The notes under the pieces are model-generated. The model saw only the letters and a list, made by a program, of their open reading frames with translations. It was not told where the DNA came from and searched no databases. Shown here piece by piece: positions 49,501-61,200 of a stretch of DNA of 64,000 bases (positions are counted from its first letter, which is position 1; every line of letters begins with the position of its first letter). Position numbers and translations under genes: made by a program. The stretch is from Lingula anatina. Lineage: Eukaryota; Brachiopoda; Lingulata; Lingulida; Lingulidae. The stretch is taken from the NCBI RefSeq assembly GCF_001039355.2, contig NW_019776115.1, positions 8,978 through 72,977 on the forward strand, in the 5' to 3' direction.

Positions 49501-51219
49501 TAAGATATAATTTAAGTCACATTTTATTCAAAATATAAGACTTCTACGTCTCTATCAAAACTTATCTCTTAGTCACTAAGCAAATTGACGAAAAAGGTTT
49601 TTTTCGGACTTACTTTCCATATTCACTTTCAAAGCATAAAAATCTCACGTAGCCACTGTTTTTGAGTGATTCAGTTTTGAAATATGGATAAAAAGTTTAG
49701 CATTAAGGTCTACCAAACGTTTTAATTTTTTCTCCAGAAACCTCTTGCACTATTAACAACGGTGCCTGCAGTCACGTGTGCAATGACACAGACAGTGGTG
49801 TCGTCTGCGATTGCCCTCAAAACTTGGAAATGGGAGATGATGGGAAAACTTGTGGTATATATTATAGTAAAAATCAAGCATTCTACCTACGAGAACACAT
49901 GATATTGAAATATAAATATATATTATTTTTGAATTAAAATATTCTATTTTTGTTGAAAAAATACCGAATTTACCTGTTTTTTAAACCGCATGTAAAGTGG
50001 GGTTTATATTAATTCTAGACAAAGACGTGAACGAATGTCAGAACCAAACTCCGCCATGTTCCAAATATGCTGACTGTACCAATACATTCGGGGGTTACAC
50101 CTGTACCTGCAAACTCGGATACTTTGGGGACGGCTTCCAATGTTTAGGTGGGACGATAAGTATCATAGGGCTTACGTTATCAAAGCAATATACATGTAAA
50201 AGAGACACGCTAGCTCATGTTCTTGTTAACAAAGATAAAATATATTGATTTTTCAATATGAACTGTTGCCGTTTTCAATATACTACAAATAGAAGTAACC
50301 GATATTTCCTTCAATATCTTTTTCAGAGGAGAAGGCCACTGACCCAACAACCAAAAGGTGAGATGAGATCATTTTACAACGATTCAGTTATACCATAAGT
50401 ATATACATGTAATACCTCGTATACGTTAGTACACAATGTATTATAGTTTCACCTGCTATGATACTAGAGATTAATAACTATACAAACTGCTCTTGATAAA
50501 AAGTTATAGTGGTGTTGGATTAGTTCAAAATAAGAAACCGTCATAAACTGATGGCAAAGTTGAATAGTCTGAGATGTCAATTTCAGAAATAGGTTGGCTT
50601 TTGGCACACGTATCGAACCTGATAAAATAAACAGCCATAGATTATCAACAATAATATTTACAGATGTGAATGTCGTATGAGGGCAGAAATAAACAGCACG
50701 TCTCCTGGGGCCATACTCTACGAGTTTCCCACCCTAATCTACGGTTTTAAAGGGGTTTGGGTACTGGAGCGAAACGCCACCATCCCTGTCCCCGTTACTG
50801 ACCGCTTCCCAGATTTCTACAAAACCCGGCTGGTGCGACGTGAACTAAAGTTACCCGATCTGTACACCTGTCTACGCGTCCTTAGAGACTGTCCTTTTGA
50901 TTGCGAGAGATTGGCTAAGATAACCTTAGGCGACGAGGGACTTGCCAAGAAATTCCCGGTTAAGAACTCTGCTGGCGTCGATGTTAGGAAGTCTTTGGGA
51001 CAGATTTCTTGCGAGCGTTTCGGTAAAGATTTCCTTACCCCTGGCAAACGTGTGGTGACATTCTACAACCCTCCTCGTGAGTGCGGCAAAGAGGCGTCTA
51101 CCCACGCATTTGACCAGCGTCTCTGTTGCTCCAATTATGACGTTTCTTATATCGGCTCTTTTAACGCCTGGAACCATAACTGCACCAAAGGGATGTCAAT
51201 TACCGATATCTTTGGTTAA
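46546..51219 (+). CDS. Gene E: secreted D8C / 5×EGF protein with novel C-terminal domain
   Basis: Ten exons: 46546-46600, 46746-46888, 47236-47485, 48125-48241, 48609-48728, 49334-49453, 49738-49854, 50019-50147, 50327-50357, 50664-51219. They sum to 1638 nt (545 aa) without a frame break. Order: signal peptide ([15 protein letters not shown]); one D8C (19-149; [25 protein letters not shown]); four EGFs ([36 protein letters not shown]); calcium-binding EGF ([12 protein letters not shown]); linker [11 protein letters not shown]; ten-cysteine C-terminal domain (361-545) with an RLVRR site. EGF and C-terminal exons are very close to gene B. Intron 3 contains a mariner-like MITE interrupted by the assembly gap and ending 14 nt before exon 4. 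Intron 5 contains a second element. The EGF3 to calcium-binding EGF exons keep the same lengths as in B. Confidence 0.9.
47671..48110. mobile_element. Tc1/mariner-like MITE spanning assembly gap 2
   Basis: CACACAATGG then ACAATAGAAGTGTCA at 47671-47695 is repeated perfectly in inverted orientation at 48086-48110, a 25-bp terminal inverted repeat. Both ends are flanked by TA, as expected from TA target-site duplication of the Tc1/mariner superfamily. The interior is C-run, 277 N, T-run and ~90 bp of AT-rich DNA, so coding capacity cannot be judged. It lies in intron 3 of gene E. Confidence 0.75.
47715..47991. other. Assembly gap 2 (277 N)
   Basis: Bounded by a C-homopolymer and a T-homopolymer inside an intronic MITE. 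Gene E exons on both sides are complete, so no coding sequence need be missing. Confidence 1.
48802..49277. mobile_element. CAGGGCCGTAGCC TIR element in gene E intron 5
   Basis: The 476-bp element starts CAGGGCCGTAGCCT and ends AGGCTACGGCCCTG (14-bp perfect inverted repeat), each followed inward by G-rich or C-rich stretches. AATTG flanks both ends (48797-48801 and 49278-49282). No transposase frame is seen, so it is non-autonomous. A truncated relative is at 34303-34503. Superfamily not determined; the CAGGG ends resemble hAT, but an 8-bp duplication is not seen. Confidence 0.8.
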
Positions 51220-51687
51220 ACTGTAAATGACTGTGTTCTTTTTAAGTATGCGAGATGAGTATAGGTGTTTTTCGGGCGTCACTGTTTAATAGCATACAAA
51301 GATGCATTTTATATAAAAAGTTGGAAATAGTTGTTGCTGATTAAAGTTTAGGCTGTATGCTTAACAATATATAAGATTAATTAGTTTGAAAAGAAGGACA
51401 TGATATCCACGCAGGTGACCGGTGATTTACTAGAAGTTTAGGGATGGACCTAATCGTTTATTTTGATAATGTCACAAATTGCCGTGGAGTAATTATTTTG
51501 AAAAACTCATCAATTATTTGTTATAATCATAAATTGATTATTAAGCTTGCCTCAGGTTAGTTAAAGATAGTGTTTAGGATATAGTTTTGGTTTTCTATAC
51601 ATACATGCATATAAAGGCATAAGATAATAAGTTGAGATGGTAATTGATTGTCATATAAATTAATGAAATAACAAAATGGAAATTTCC

Positions 51688-52100
51688 GTGATCTGTATGT
51701 TAAATGACAAATTCGAACAAGTAGAAGTCCGGTTGTAAAACATGTAATCAGAAATAGCATAGCACACATACAGAATATTTGTTTCTTCTGGTATGTAATT
51801 CACACGTTATTGTATGAAATAAATTATATTATGTTTTTTTTTTTATTTTCTTCTGTTGGTCTATTTTAAATAAGAATTTTTAATGAAATAAAAAAGATTA
51901 ATACGTGATCCGCACATTAAGTGAACAATTCCAACAAATAAAATTCTGGTTGTAATAATCCGAAACAGCAAAGCACGCGTGCAGAATATTTGTTTCTTCT
52001 GGTATGTTGTTCATACTCTATTGTATAAAATAAATTATATATTGTTACCTTTTGAATTTCTTCGGTTGGGCTATTTTCAATAAGAATACTTCTCACACGT
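51688..52100. repeat. Diverged tandem duplication, ~218-bp unit
   Basis: GTGATC(T/C)G at 51688 and 51906 begin two units. Both contain GCAGAATATTTGTTTCTTCT-type sequence (first copy acAGAATATTTG), then GGTATGT, ATTGTAT(G/A)AA and AAATAAATTATAT. The copies differ by scattered substitutions, so the duplication is not recent. Confidence 0.8.
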
Positions 52101-52667
52101 TTTTCATGAGAATACATGCTGTACTTGCTGTCATAACATGAATTTCCTCTTAGAATTGGCAGCCGAAAAATGTGGCTCGGTTTCTTCCGTATAACCACAG
52201 TAGCCAAAACCAAAACCTTTAAACAGAGTCTCATTTTTAATCTTAAAATATCAACGCAAAATTGAAATAGCTTCAATTAAAAGTGAAACAGAATATACTG
52301 ACAGCAGATGTTTACCCCCAAAATCATTAACTGCATAGCCATATCCACAATCGCTGCATGGTAGAAATACAGACACCATTATATATTTATTTTGAACATA
52401 TTTATTCAAACAGCTTAGATGAATATTTAGTAAAAGGTCAGATTAAAATCTCAAAAAGACATTGCAGAAAGAAAGTTAAAATGAAAATGCTAAGTAAGGA
52501 GATTTTGTATATGTACAACGTTAGGAAATTAAACGTCTCTAATATAGCACAGAATTCAACGAAGAAATCAAATTTCTATAGTTTTAAAGTAAAGTCTGAG
52601 ATATCACATAAAATTCATAAAAGATATATTCACATGCACGCTCATTTGTAATTCTTATGGTGACCAT

Positions 52668-52672
<5 letters not shown>

Positions 52673-52714
<42 letters not shown>

Positions 52715-52759
52715 CTTACATGTACCCTCACCCTCTATCTCTTTCTCTCACTCTCTAGG

Positions 52760-52796
<37 letters not shown>
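52673..52796. repeat. (CA)n and poly-T tract
   Basis: About 20 CA units (52673-52712), a CT-rich spacer, then about 36 T (52761-52796). Confidence 0.95.
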
Positions 52797-52797
<1 letters not shown>

Positions 52798-55344
52798 ACG
52801 AACATTAAGTTATTAAGTTAAAACACTATTCATCTCAATTGTTCTGCCATTAATTTATCGAACGTCTGCACCACACAAGGTCGTGCTGAAAAATCGCGCA
52901 TGATGTTGACCACTGGCGTTCAAAGAGTGAACAAATATTTGCCAGATACCTTCTTATACTGGATATCAATAAATTGCTGTTTTGGTTAAGTTGTTGTCAA
53001 ATGATAAGATGAAATTTTGGCAAGGAGCACTTATCTGGGACTTTGATCAGAGCAGCATCTGTCCATTAATTCGGACACACGTCGTCAACATACGGCGCCA
53101 GTTAACCTGTTTGGATCTTTGTCCCATGCCCTTGTCGAAAGGTTATCACAGAAGCACTTTAATCTTAAATTCAGTCATTGTATCATATTAGAATAAGGTT
53201 TATGCAAAACCAACTTTGTGTGATATATTCCGATTGATTATGGTACGGTTTGCAACATTTAAATCGACAGCAGACAGTTAATTTATTATTTAAAACTCCG
53301 AAATCGAACAGCATCGTTTCAACTTTTAAGTGTGGGGCTATCGAGTAACACCAGTTTTGGTTTATTAAAAATGGTATCCAAACGATTCTCTTTTTATTAT
53401 ATTATAAATATTTAGCGCGAATCACACCATTAAAACATCCCAATGCTCAAAAATATTTTTTACTTGCGAAACATTGCTCTAAAATGTATTTCATTTACAT
53501 ATTTTGCTCTTTGATAAGCATATTCCATATCATTTATGTAATGTATCATTTATGTAATGTATCATGATTGGCGTTGGGTCTATGTACATATTTGTGCCAT
53601 CAAACGAAATATCAACAAACCATTTTACCAAACAATAAACAAAAACATATTTTCATCAACCAGGGTTGTTTTGATGAAACATCTTCTGGGACTTGTTTGC
53701 CAAAATCCACTCCAAATATAGATATACTTCAAATGTTTTGATCAAAGTAAATCTTCCCATATCTGACCAATAACAACAACAGCGGTAAACAAATATTGAC
53801 AAAGAACAACTGTGATGATAAATAAATCACCAAATGTGACATCAGCACTTCATCACACTGTTTTTCATGACCTTAAAAGCCACATTTGAGGACAGGTGGA
53901 ACCATAACATAGATAAGGTCAATTGAGAGTACACAGCTTCGAGGACATGTACTTAAGCAAATATACGTACAGTATATGTCTTGTAACGCACTGTACAGGT
54001 GTTAAATTATAACGATTCTGCAACGATATGGGTTGTAAAGGTGTAACTATTACGGTTTTTTAGAAACACTATTATTTAATTTAACATATTGAACATAATG
54101 TAAGACAAAAACCATCGTTTGGTAAATTCACTGTACACGTTTCCACCATACAAATCGTTCACATAAAGACTTATTCTTTGGCCACTTTTTGTTGGTGATT
54201 TGAAATGAAATAACATTCAAACGTCTCGTTTTTATAACTGCACATCAAAAGATGTTATTCATTTATCTTTAAAAAAGGAAATTTAACTTTCAGAAGTACG
54301 TAAGTCATCGCGAAATGTATCCTTATGGTCATCTCTCACCATGTGATATTCAATGCATAAGGTCTAATATTTCAATGTAAATCTTATATCGTATTACATA
54401 AACTGTTATCAGCTATATCGAAACTTGATTGATAAAAATACCCTTGAATGGATATACCATCTGCCACATTTCCGTGTACTTCCGTGTAACTGATTGCCAT
54501 GTTTATAACGTCAAACACTGCCGATTGTATGTCCTTTGTCTCTTGAGACCTTTGTCTTCAGGGCTTAAGCTTATGGGTTGTTGTGGTGGTAGGGTTGAGG
54601 GGCACAACATTTTTTGAAAAAAGAAAACTTTTTGGAGAGTTAGCCTCTAATTTTTTCTCCTAGTCTATCAGAAATTTCTTTTTTGCATTTTTTCAGCGTC
54701 TAGATAATTATAAGTACCATAGGCTGTACAAAGCATCAGCCTGCATCTATTTTAGTCCTTCGCGGTTTATGGTTCAACGCGCTTGGTGTGAATCCCAATG
54801 ACAGTTTAAAAATCCCGATGAACAGTACAGTACACACTCGGTCTTGTTCGTTGCTCTTTGTACCCTTTGCAGATATATTATAATATGATTTCAATTCTGT
54901 AAGCACAAATGTAATCCGCAGTTGTAGGCACTTCGGTTACATGACTGACGTGTGATATTAAAAAAAGAGGGGGGGGGGGGGTAGAAAGCCAAAACACAGG
55001 GGACAAAAACTGACTTATTATAGCATGTTAATTAAATGTGCGGTCTGTATATAATCAGCTATACAAAAATCTGATAGCTTAAATTGGTATCTACTTAGTA
55101 TAGCAGATCAGCCGAAGTCTCCTTTTCACATTTTTTTTCAAAACTACGACGATCTGTTGACAAGTGACAGGTGTTAGCAATGCCTTAGGGAAGTGGGAAG
55201 ATAGTGGCCGTAGTTTGAATTTGATTATAACAGCTGTTAAAAGTATAATTTAAGGATTTTCCCACCTTCGGCAATTTCCGCAAAACTTCGGCATGTGTGG
55301 CAGGTATCATATACTGTCGTTAACTCTGCAGCAGATAGCAGTAT

Positions 55345-55413
55345 TTGGTGGCTGAGCGGTAATGTTCTTAGCTGCCAAATATGGCGGAGTGGATTCGATT
55401 CTCACTCAGACCA
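55345..55413 (+). repeat. tRNA-like sequence / SINE head (degenerate)
   Basis: TGGCTGAGCGG-like sequence (55349-55359, as GGCTGAGCGG) fits the Pol III A box, and GATTCGATTC (about 55392-55401) resembles the B box, ~35 nt downstream. The end CTCAGACCA followed by TTTTTT resembles an acceptor end plus Pol III terminator. The T-arm has at least one mismatch and no clear anticodon arm was found, so a working tRNA gene is unlikely. A tRNA-derived SINE or pseudo-tRNA is the better reading. Confidence 0.45.
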
Positions 55414-55689
55414 TTTTTTCTTTTCTTTTATTACTTGTATATTTATTTTTGTGAATATAAGATTTTCACACATAATATAGTGTACAAAGAGATTCTAAAA
55501 ATCGTGTATACTAATCTCTTATGGTTCAATGATTGTCGTGACAGGTATCAGCTAGTGTTATTAAAATGTACCGGGTATTCAAACGTTCATAGGAACAACT
55601 TAACAATTTAACCTAGCTAGATCGAATTTCATGGTTATTTTCTCGACCACTGATGTAATTTATAAGTGAATTTAGTCAATGCTTAAACC

Positions 55690-55975
55690 CAGAGTTACCT
55701 GCTGTGATAGGCCTACTATTACGAAAGGACATTATCTAATATTCAATTCTCATGAAAAGCTATAACCAGCAATGGTTAAGATAACGCTCAAAATGGCCAG
55801 GGTTAAATATTTTCTAGGAAATAAGTCGCGACAAGTTGCCCTCTGTGATATTAAAATGGAAAGGCATTATTTATTGTTTCAATTTTGGTGAAAAGCTATA
55901 ACCAGCAAGGGTTGAAATAACGCTAAGAATGGCCGGGGTTAAATATTTTCTGAGAAAAAAATCACGACAAGTTTA
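55690..55975. repeat. Diverged tandem duplication, ~140-bp unit
   Basis: AAAAGCTATAACCAGCAA is followed by (T/G)GGTT(A/G)A(G/A)ATAACGCT, AATGGCC(A/G)GGGTTAAATATTTTCT and ACGACAAGTT-type sequence in both copies (first begins ~55754, second ~55891). Confidence 0.8.
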
Positions 55976-56910
55976 AATTGTTACCATCCACATGTAGAGT
56001 TTTGAACTGGTTTTAAAGATATGTTTTTACAATGAAATTCATATGTTTTGTACAGTACGTGGTACGGTACCAGTACATCAAAAACCTTTTCTACTATTTA
56101 AAACATTTACTGTGAGTAAGCTCCTACAGAGCATACCTTATGCACAGATTTGTCCATCTAATCAAATTCATCCTTTTTCTCTTTACTACTGTTCTAAGAG
56201 ACCTGAGCATTTTCCTGCCCACAGGCCTGGTCCCTTCTCCACAGCAGTTAGATCAGTGCTCGTGTTAGATGCTACCTCGATAGTCACATAACATGAGCAA
56301 CACAGCACGCTGATCCAGCTGCCATATATGCACAGTTATAATGCAAAGAAGAGTAAATGCAATACTCGTCGTAATGGTAGTCCCCGAGGAACCGTAGTCT
56401 GTTCCCCATTACTCAGACTAACCTTAACCTGTACTTATAATTTGGGACCCCGGATTTCCATTCATGTCACACCGACTCGGTTTAACCTCCCTAGCTAACC
56501 ACAAACATAGGTTACAGTTTTTCTTTTTAAAAAGTGACCTTTTTAAGTGAAATTTTTGTACTGGACAGATATCAAACTGTTAAAACTGTTACAGTATGTG
56601 TTTCAAATATCACACACAGTGAATGATGTAATGCCCATTGCTATAACAGTGCGGTGCGATAGTGCAGTAGATAAGTGCTCGTGCAGTGGCTACGCCGACG
56701 CACTTTATAATAATATAGTCAAAGCACAGTCTTGGTTTAGCAGAGAGAAAAAGTTAAGGATTTTCAAACTGTCGTGCAATTGATGGAATGCAATTTACAT
56801 CATTGTTAAACTTAAATTCGTAGAAGCAATGCGTCACCTTTGAGAGGCCCCCTCGGCAATATGGAGAAACCTATCTTCCTATATATGCTGATAAACAGGT
56901 CACACATGTA

Positions 56911-56912
<2 letters not shown>

Positions 56913-56940
<28 letters not shown>
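56913..56940. repeat. (TG)n microsatellite
   Basis: Fourteen TG units followed by imperfect GTGCATGC repeats. Confidence 0.9.
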
Positions 56941-56945
<5 letters not shown>

Positions 56946-58280
56946 CATGCATGTGTGTTTCACTGTCGTTTATAGTGGTTTGTAAACGTCTTTATGTCGA
57001 TTGTGAAGACACGTTTGCTAATAGGCACTAATATATCCGCGAACCTTCAAACCCCCTCCCCCTTAAATGTAAACCAGTTATTAAATGAGGTAGCCACCAG
57101 AAAGTATTATTATGTCCTCTGTAATAAATTTGGTTTCAATCAAGTGAAATAAGTAAAATATAAGAAACACAAATATCGCAGCTTTGTGTTAAGGAGAATT
57201 AACTGTTGTACAATAACTCTGCAGGTTTCTGTACCTACACATTTTTCCTTCTAAAAACTGCATTTAATTTTCGCAATTTTCATTCATTCAAGAGAATTTA
57301 TTCACACCATTTTGTTGCCATCTCTCTCTACCCGCTGTGATCATGAAATTCACTGTGTAAAAAGCGCAAGATTCTGCCGTGCAAATTTCAATCTCAGTTA
57401 CAGAAGTGTAAACTAAACATGACAAAATTACAATTATCAGAAGCAAAATCTGTGAATCATAAAAAAGGATGCTACCCTGGGAAGTCTCGTAAATTTAGTA
57501 AGCAATTACTTCAACTGCTTTGATTGAGCAATCTTAATTCCTTCCTCGAGAATACAATATTTTAGTTCATATACAAGAAGTTATTTTTCGTAGCTTTTAT
57601 CCTGAAGCTGTGCATTTAAAAAAAACAGTCTTAAACTGTTTTATCCATACAGCTTTTACTGTTTTTAATACAACGACGCTTTCAAGGTATTTTATTCCCG
57701 ATATTGAATAATTTATGTATTTTATTGGCCGAATAGACATGTATCTTCTATTATATCCTTATAATCAAATTTCGTAAATAAAGGATTTCCAAGTCCATGC
57801 CATTTAACAACACTTAAAGAAATATCTTGCATCCAAGAGTCTCCCAAGCTTAACGTATCAATAATGCAAAATATAGCAGTCTGTTTTTTAAAAATAAATT
57901 AAATACAACTAAATTCAAGGCACAATTCCCAATCGTCATCAATTTGATGAAAATTTATTGTACCTTCATTGAGCATCCACTCTCAAATATACCGAAACTA
58001 AAAATGATTCATTAATGTACCTGCAAAATAATACCGAAATCATGTTTTCATGTCACTACTTTTCATGACTCAGTCTGTAAAAAGACTATTCTTACATCAT
58101 AGATTTTTCCAATTTCTTAAAAACGTCCATTATCTTAAAAATGTGCATTGCTCATTCCTAAAATTTTTGTTTAAATATAAAAAGTCTGTCACATTTGGTG
58201 TTTGATAAAGCGGTAATACCCAGCCCTTCTCATATCATGACATATTTTATCAGTGTATATGAACTTAAATATTCACACTT

Positions 58281-61200
58281 TTAACCAACGAGGAGTTCCG
58301 ACAATTTCACTCCTCCACTACACTTCCGGTTCCAGAAAGTCAATTTACCAATGCCGGACACGTCCTCCGAGTTGCAGCATAGATACGCCTCTGATGCGTA
58401 CGTACTTAACTCGTCCCCGCAGTCCTCCCCGGGATTATAGAATACCACCACTCTCTTCCCTGGGGGGTCAATGTGATGGTTGTACGTTTCGCACATGATC
58501 TGGCCCATGGTTTTGTAGACTTGGTCGTGGGCCGAGTTCTCCACCAACAGCTTGGTCTCGAACCCGAGGGTATCACCTACGATGATCCTTGCTAGGCGTT
58601 CGCAGTCGGTAGGGCAGCTACGGAGCACCTTGAGACAAGTGAGAAGGTCTTCTCGGCTGCCAATGGCCTTGCGTCTTCGCAGTGTGTTGTAGAAGTTGGG
58701 GTACTTGTCCGTGATGACATAAGCGGCACTCTCGTTGCCATACATGTCTGTAGCCCACAAGGTCTTGTGGCCGTAGATCAAGGTCGGGAGGTCAAATAAG
58801 ATAGGACCCTGAGCTGTGCTGTTGGTTTCAGCTCTAAGTCGGCATCGGCAACTGTTTGAAGAAGGGCCAAAAGGAAAATTTTAAGTAGTTAAAGTTATAA
58901 CTGTATCATGAAAAGTTACCTGTATAATATACTACCAGTCATACTGGTAGTATGGCATGTCAAGCTGGTATATCTACATAAAGGAAAACTTTCTGTTACA
59001 AGTGTACTTTTAAATCGAAATTTCTTGTTAACGAATGAAATATAGAAGCATCCAAGACCAATGTTTTTACGATGTTCTGAAAAAGGATTGATACTACTAA
59101 TTAGAAAAAATCTGATACTCACTGTCTGGTGTTTTTGTCTGTTGGCCTTTCATCTAAAATGAATATGTTTTAACAAGTAATCTTAAATCTTAATTTTGAT
59201 CTTAAAAGATGAATACTTATAAACTTAGATTTAACTGTCTAACTGCCCTCTTGATGTTCAGGATTTAACAGTGGAATTTTTTATTATGATTATGATTGGA
59301 CCAGAACCCGTAAAAACAGTTAAAGTTATTATTTAAAAAAGTTTTTTCAAACTCTTATAAAATGCTATAACGTTTGAAAAGAAACACCCTTACCATGGCA
59401 ATTAAACCCATCCCCAGCATAGCCCGCGTTGCACACGCATTTAAACGAGCCGTGGGTATTGATGCACGTTGCGTGCTGCGAGCATGGGTTTCTTTTACAC
59501 TCATTGGCGTCCTGGTCTGAAAATAGAAAAATGACGTTAAAACAACCATTAAATTAACGCCAAAAGTTATGCGACATTATCCACTAAAAAGCGCTGGTCC
59601 CATGCGAGCCGATGAAGGAAAATATGCACTGAATAGCGTAAATTGACCCGAAGTGACCTCCAATATATAGCACCGCTTTGTATGAAAATCAATATGAACT
59701 AAATCTTTGTTTAAACAAACAAAACCACAGAACAAGATAACATTCGTGTGAACACATACCACAAGTAAGTTTATCATTCCCCAGCTCCCAGCTGACGGGA
59801 CAACTGCAGATGGCGCCACTGTTACTATCAGTGCAGTTGTGACTGCAACCGCCATTGTTGATGCTGCATGTGCTTACTGAAATGGAAGAAGATCAAATTT
59901 CTAAATAACTGTTATTCTATGCATTTAAATATTTTCAAAATGTTGAAGTCAAAGCCAGGGGCGGATCGAGGATTATTTGAAGGGGGGGGGTCTGCGGATG
60001 CGAAGCCGACCTCCCACCAACCCACCCCCGTTGTCGTGGGGTTCAGCGGGTCCCTAAAGGTTTTGGTATTTTACAAGGCGAACCGTTTTATTTGGTACGG
60101 TTTAGTACTATAAATCAGCTTGTCAAAATTCTACTTCCAAGAGTGGAATATTAGTGTAATTTTTTTCAGAAACTGAAGAAAAAGAAACATTAAATCCGCC
60201 ACTGGTTAAAGCCATGGTAAACTATAAATAGAAATATTCCATGCATTCTGTGGAAGTTGAACACGACATTTTATTTTTAGTTTCGTTTTTTCAAACTAAG
60301 CTTAGTTCTTACTGCATGTTTTGTTATCTTTTGCTAACACCATGTTAGCAGGGCATCCACAGGATATTTTCCCCTTGTCGTCTGCTTTGCAGAAATGGCT
60401 GCAACCGCCATTTTGATGAAGGCATGGAGTCACTAAATGGAATACGATGAAATATAATAATTCAAAGTAGGTAGGCCGGTCCTGTATATGCTACATCCTG
60501 TTTTGAATTTGATCGGCTAACATAAAATATGGCATAACATTGGATAAGGGTTTCCGATATAAAAGTCAATCAAACAACTAATTATTTCTCCCACATGTTG
60601 TTAATAATGTAGATCTTGTTATGAGAAATAAAAAAAACATATTGAATTATTAGCTCATCTGTATCTCTGTTAACACCACACACAGACAACATAAACTTAC
60701 AGGGCAAGCATGTAATTGTATATCATTAATTTAATCGACTTTAACCAACACGAGCTCTTACATGTGTATGTACTGTACATGTGTATGTACATGTAGTTAG
60801 TGTCTTACCACAAATCTTCTTAGCTCCCGCCAGAACCAGGCCGGATGGACAGCTACAAGTGACGGTAGCATTCACGTCACTATGGCAACTGTGGCTACAT
60901 CCACCATTGTCTATGTCACATGGAGATACTGAAAATGGAGGTTATGTAATCATATTACAGAGATGGGTTGGGATGGATCATTTAAGTGTAAAGCAAGTGT
61001 ATCTTTTAATGGTATGTGACCAAATATTTCCGGAAAAAGATAATATAATTCATCAGTTTACATGTACATGTACCTTGTATAAAACATGGCCTGCTTGTAT
61101 ATGCTGACTATATACCGAGTCGTAATCCAATTAAACTGCTTTAAAATAGAGATACCCAATGAAGTGGCCAAAGAACGTCCAGAGTGCGTGCATGTTGTAC

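Larger units (their letters stand above)
51220..58280. other. Non-coding interval between convergent genes E and F
   Basis: Seven kilobases with no supportable exon. It contains two tandem duplications (51688-52100 and 55690-55975), a CA plus poly-T tract, a tRNA-like sequence near 55.35 kb and a TG microsatellite. The open frames of up to ~119 codons have no recognisable domain or signal peptide. Confidence 0.6.

Noticed and set aside
52358..52651. 97-codon open frame, also 51917-52276 and 56043-56291
   Set aside because: No signal peptide, domain, splice context or paralogue; composition like the surrounding AT-rich DNA.
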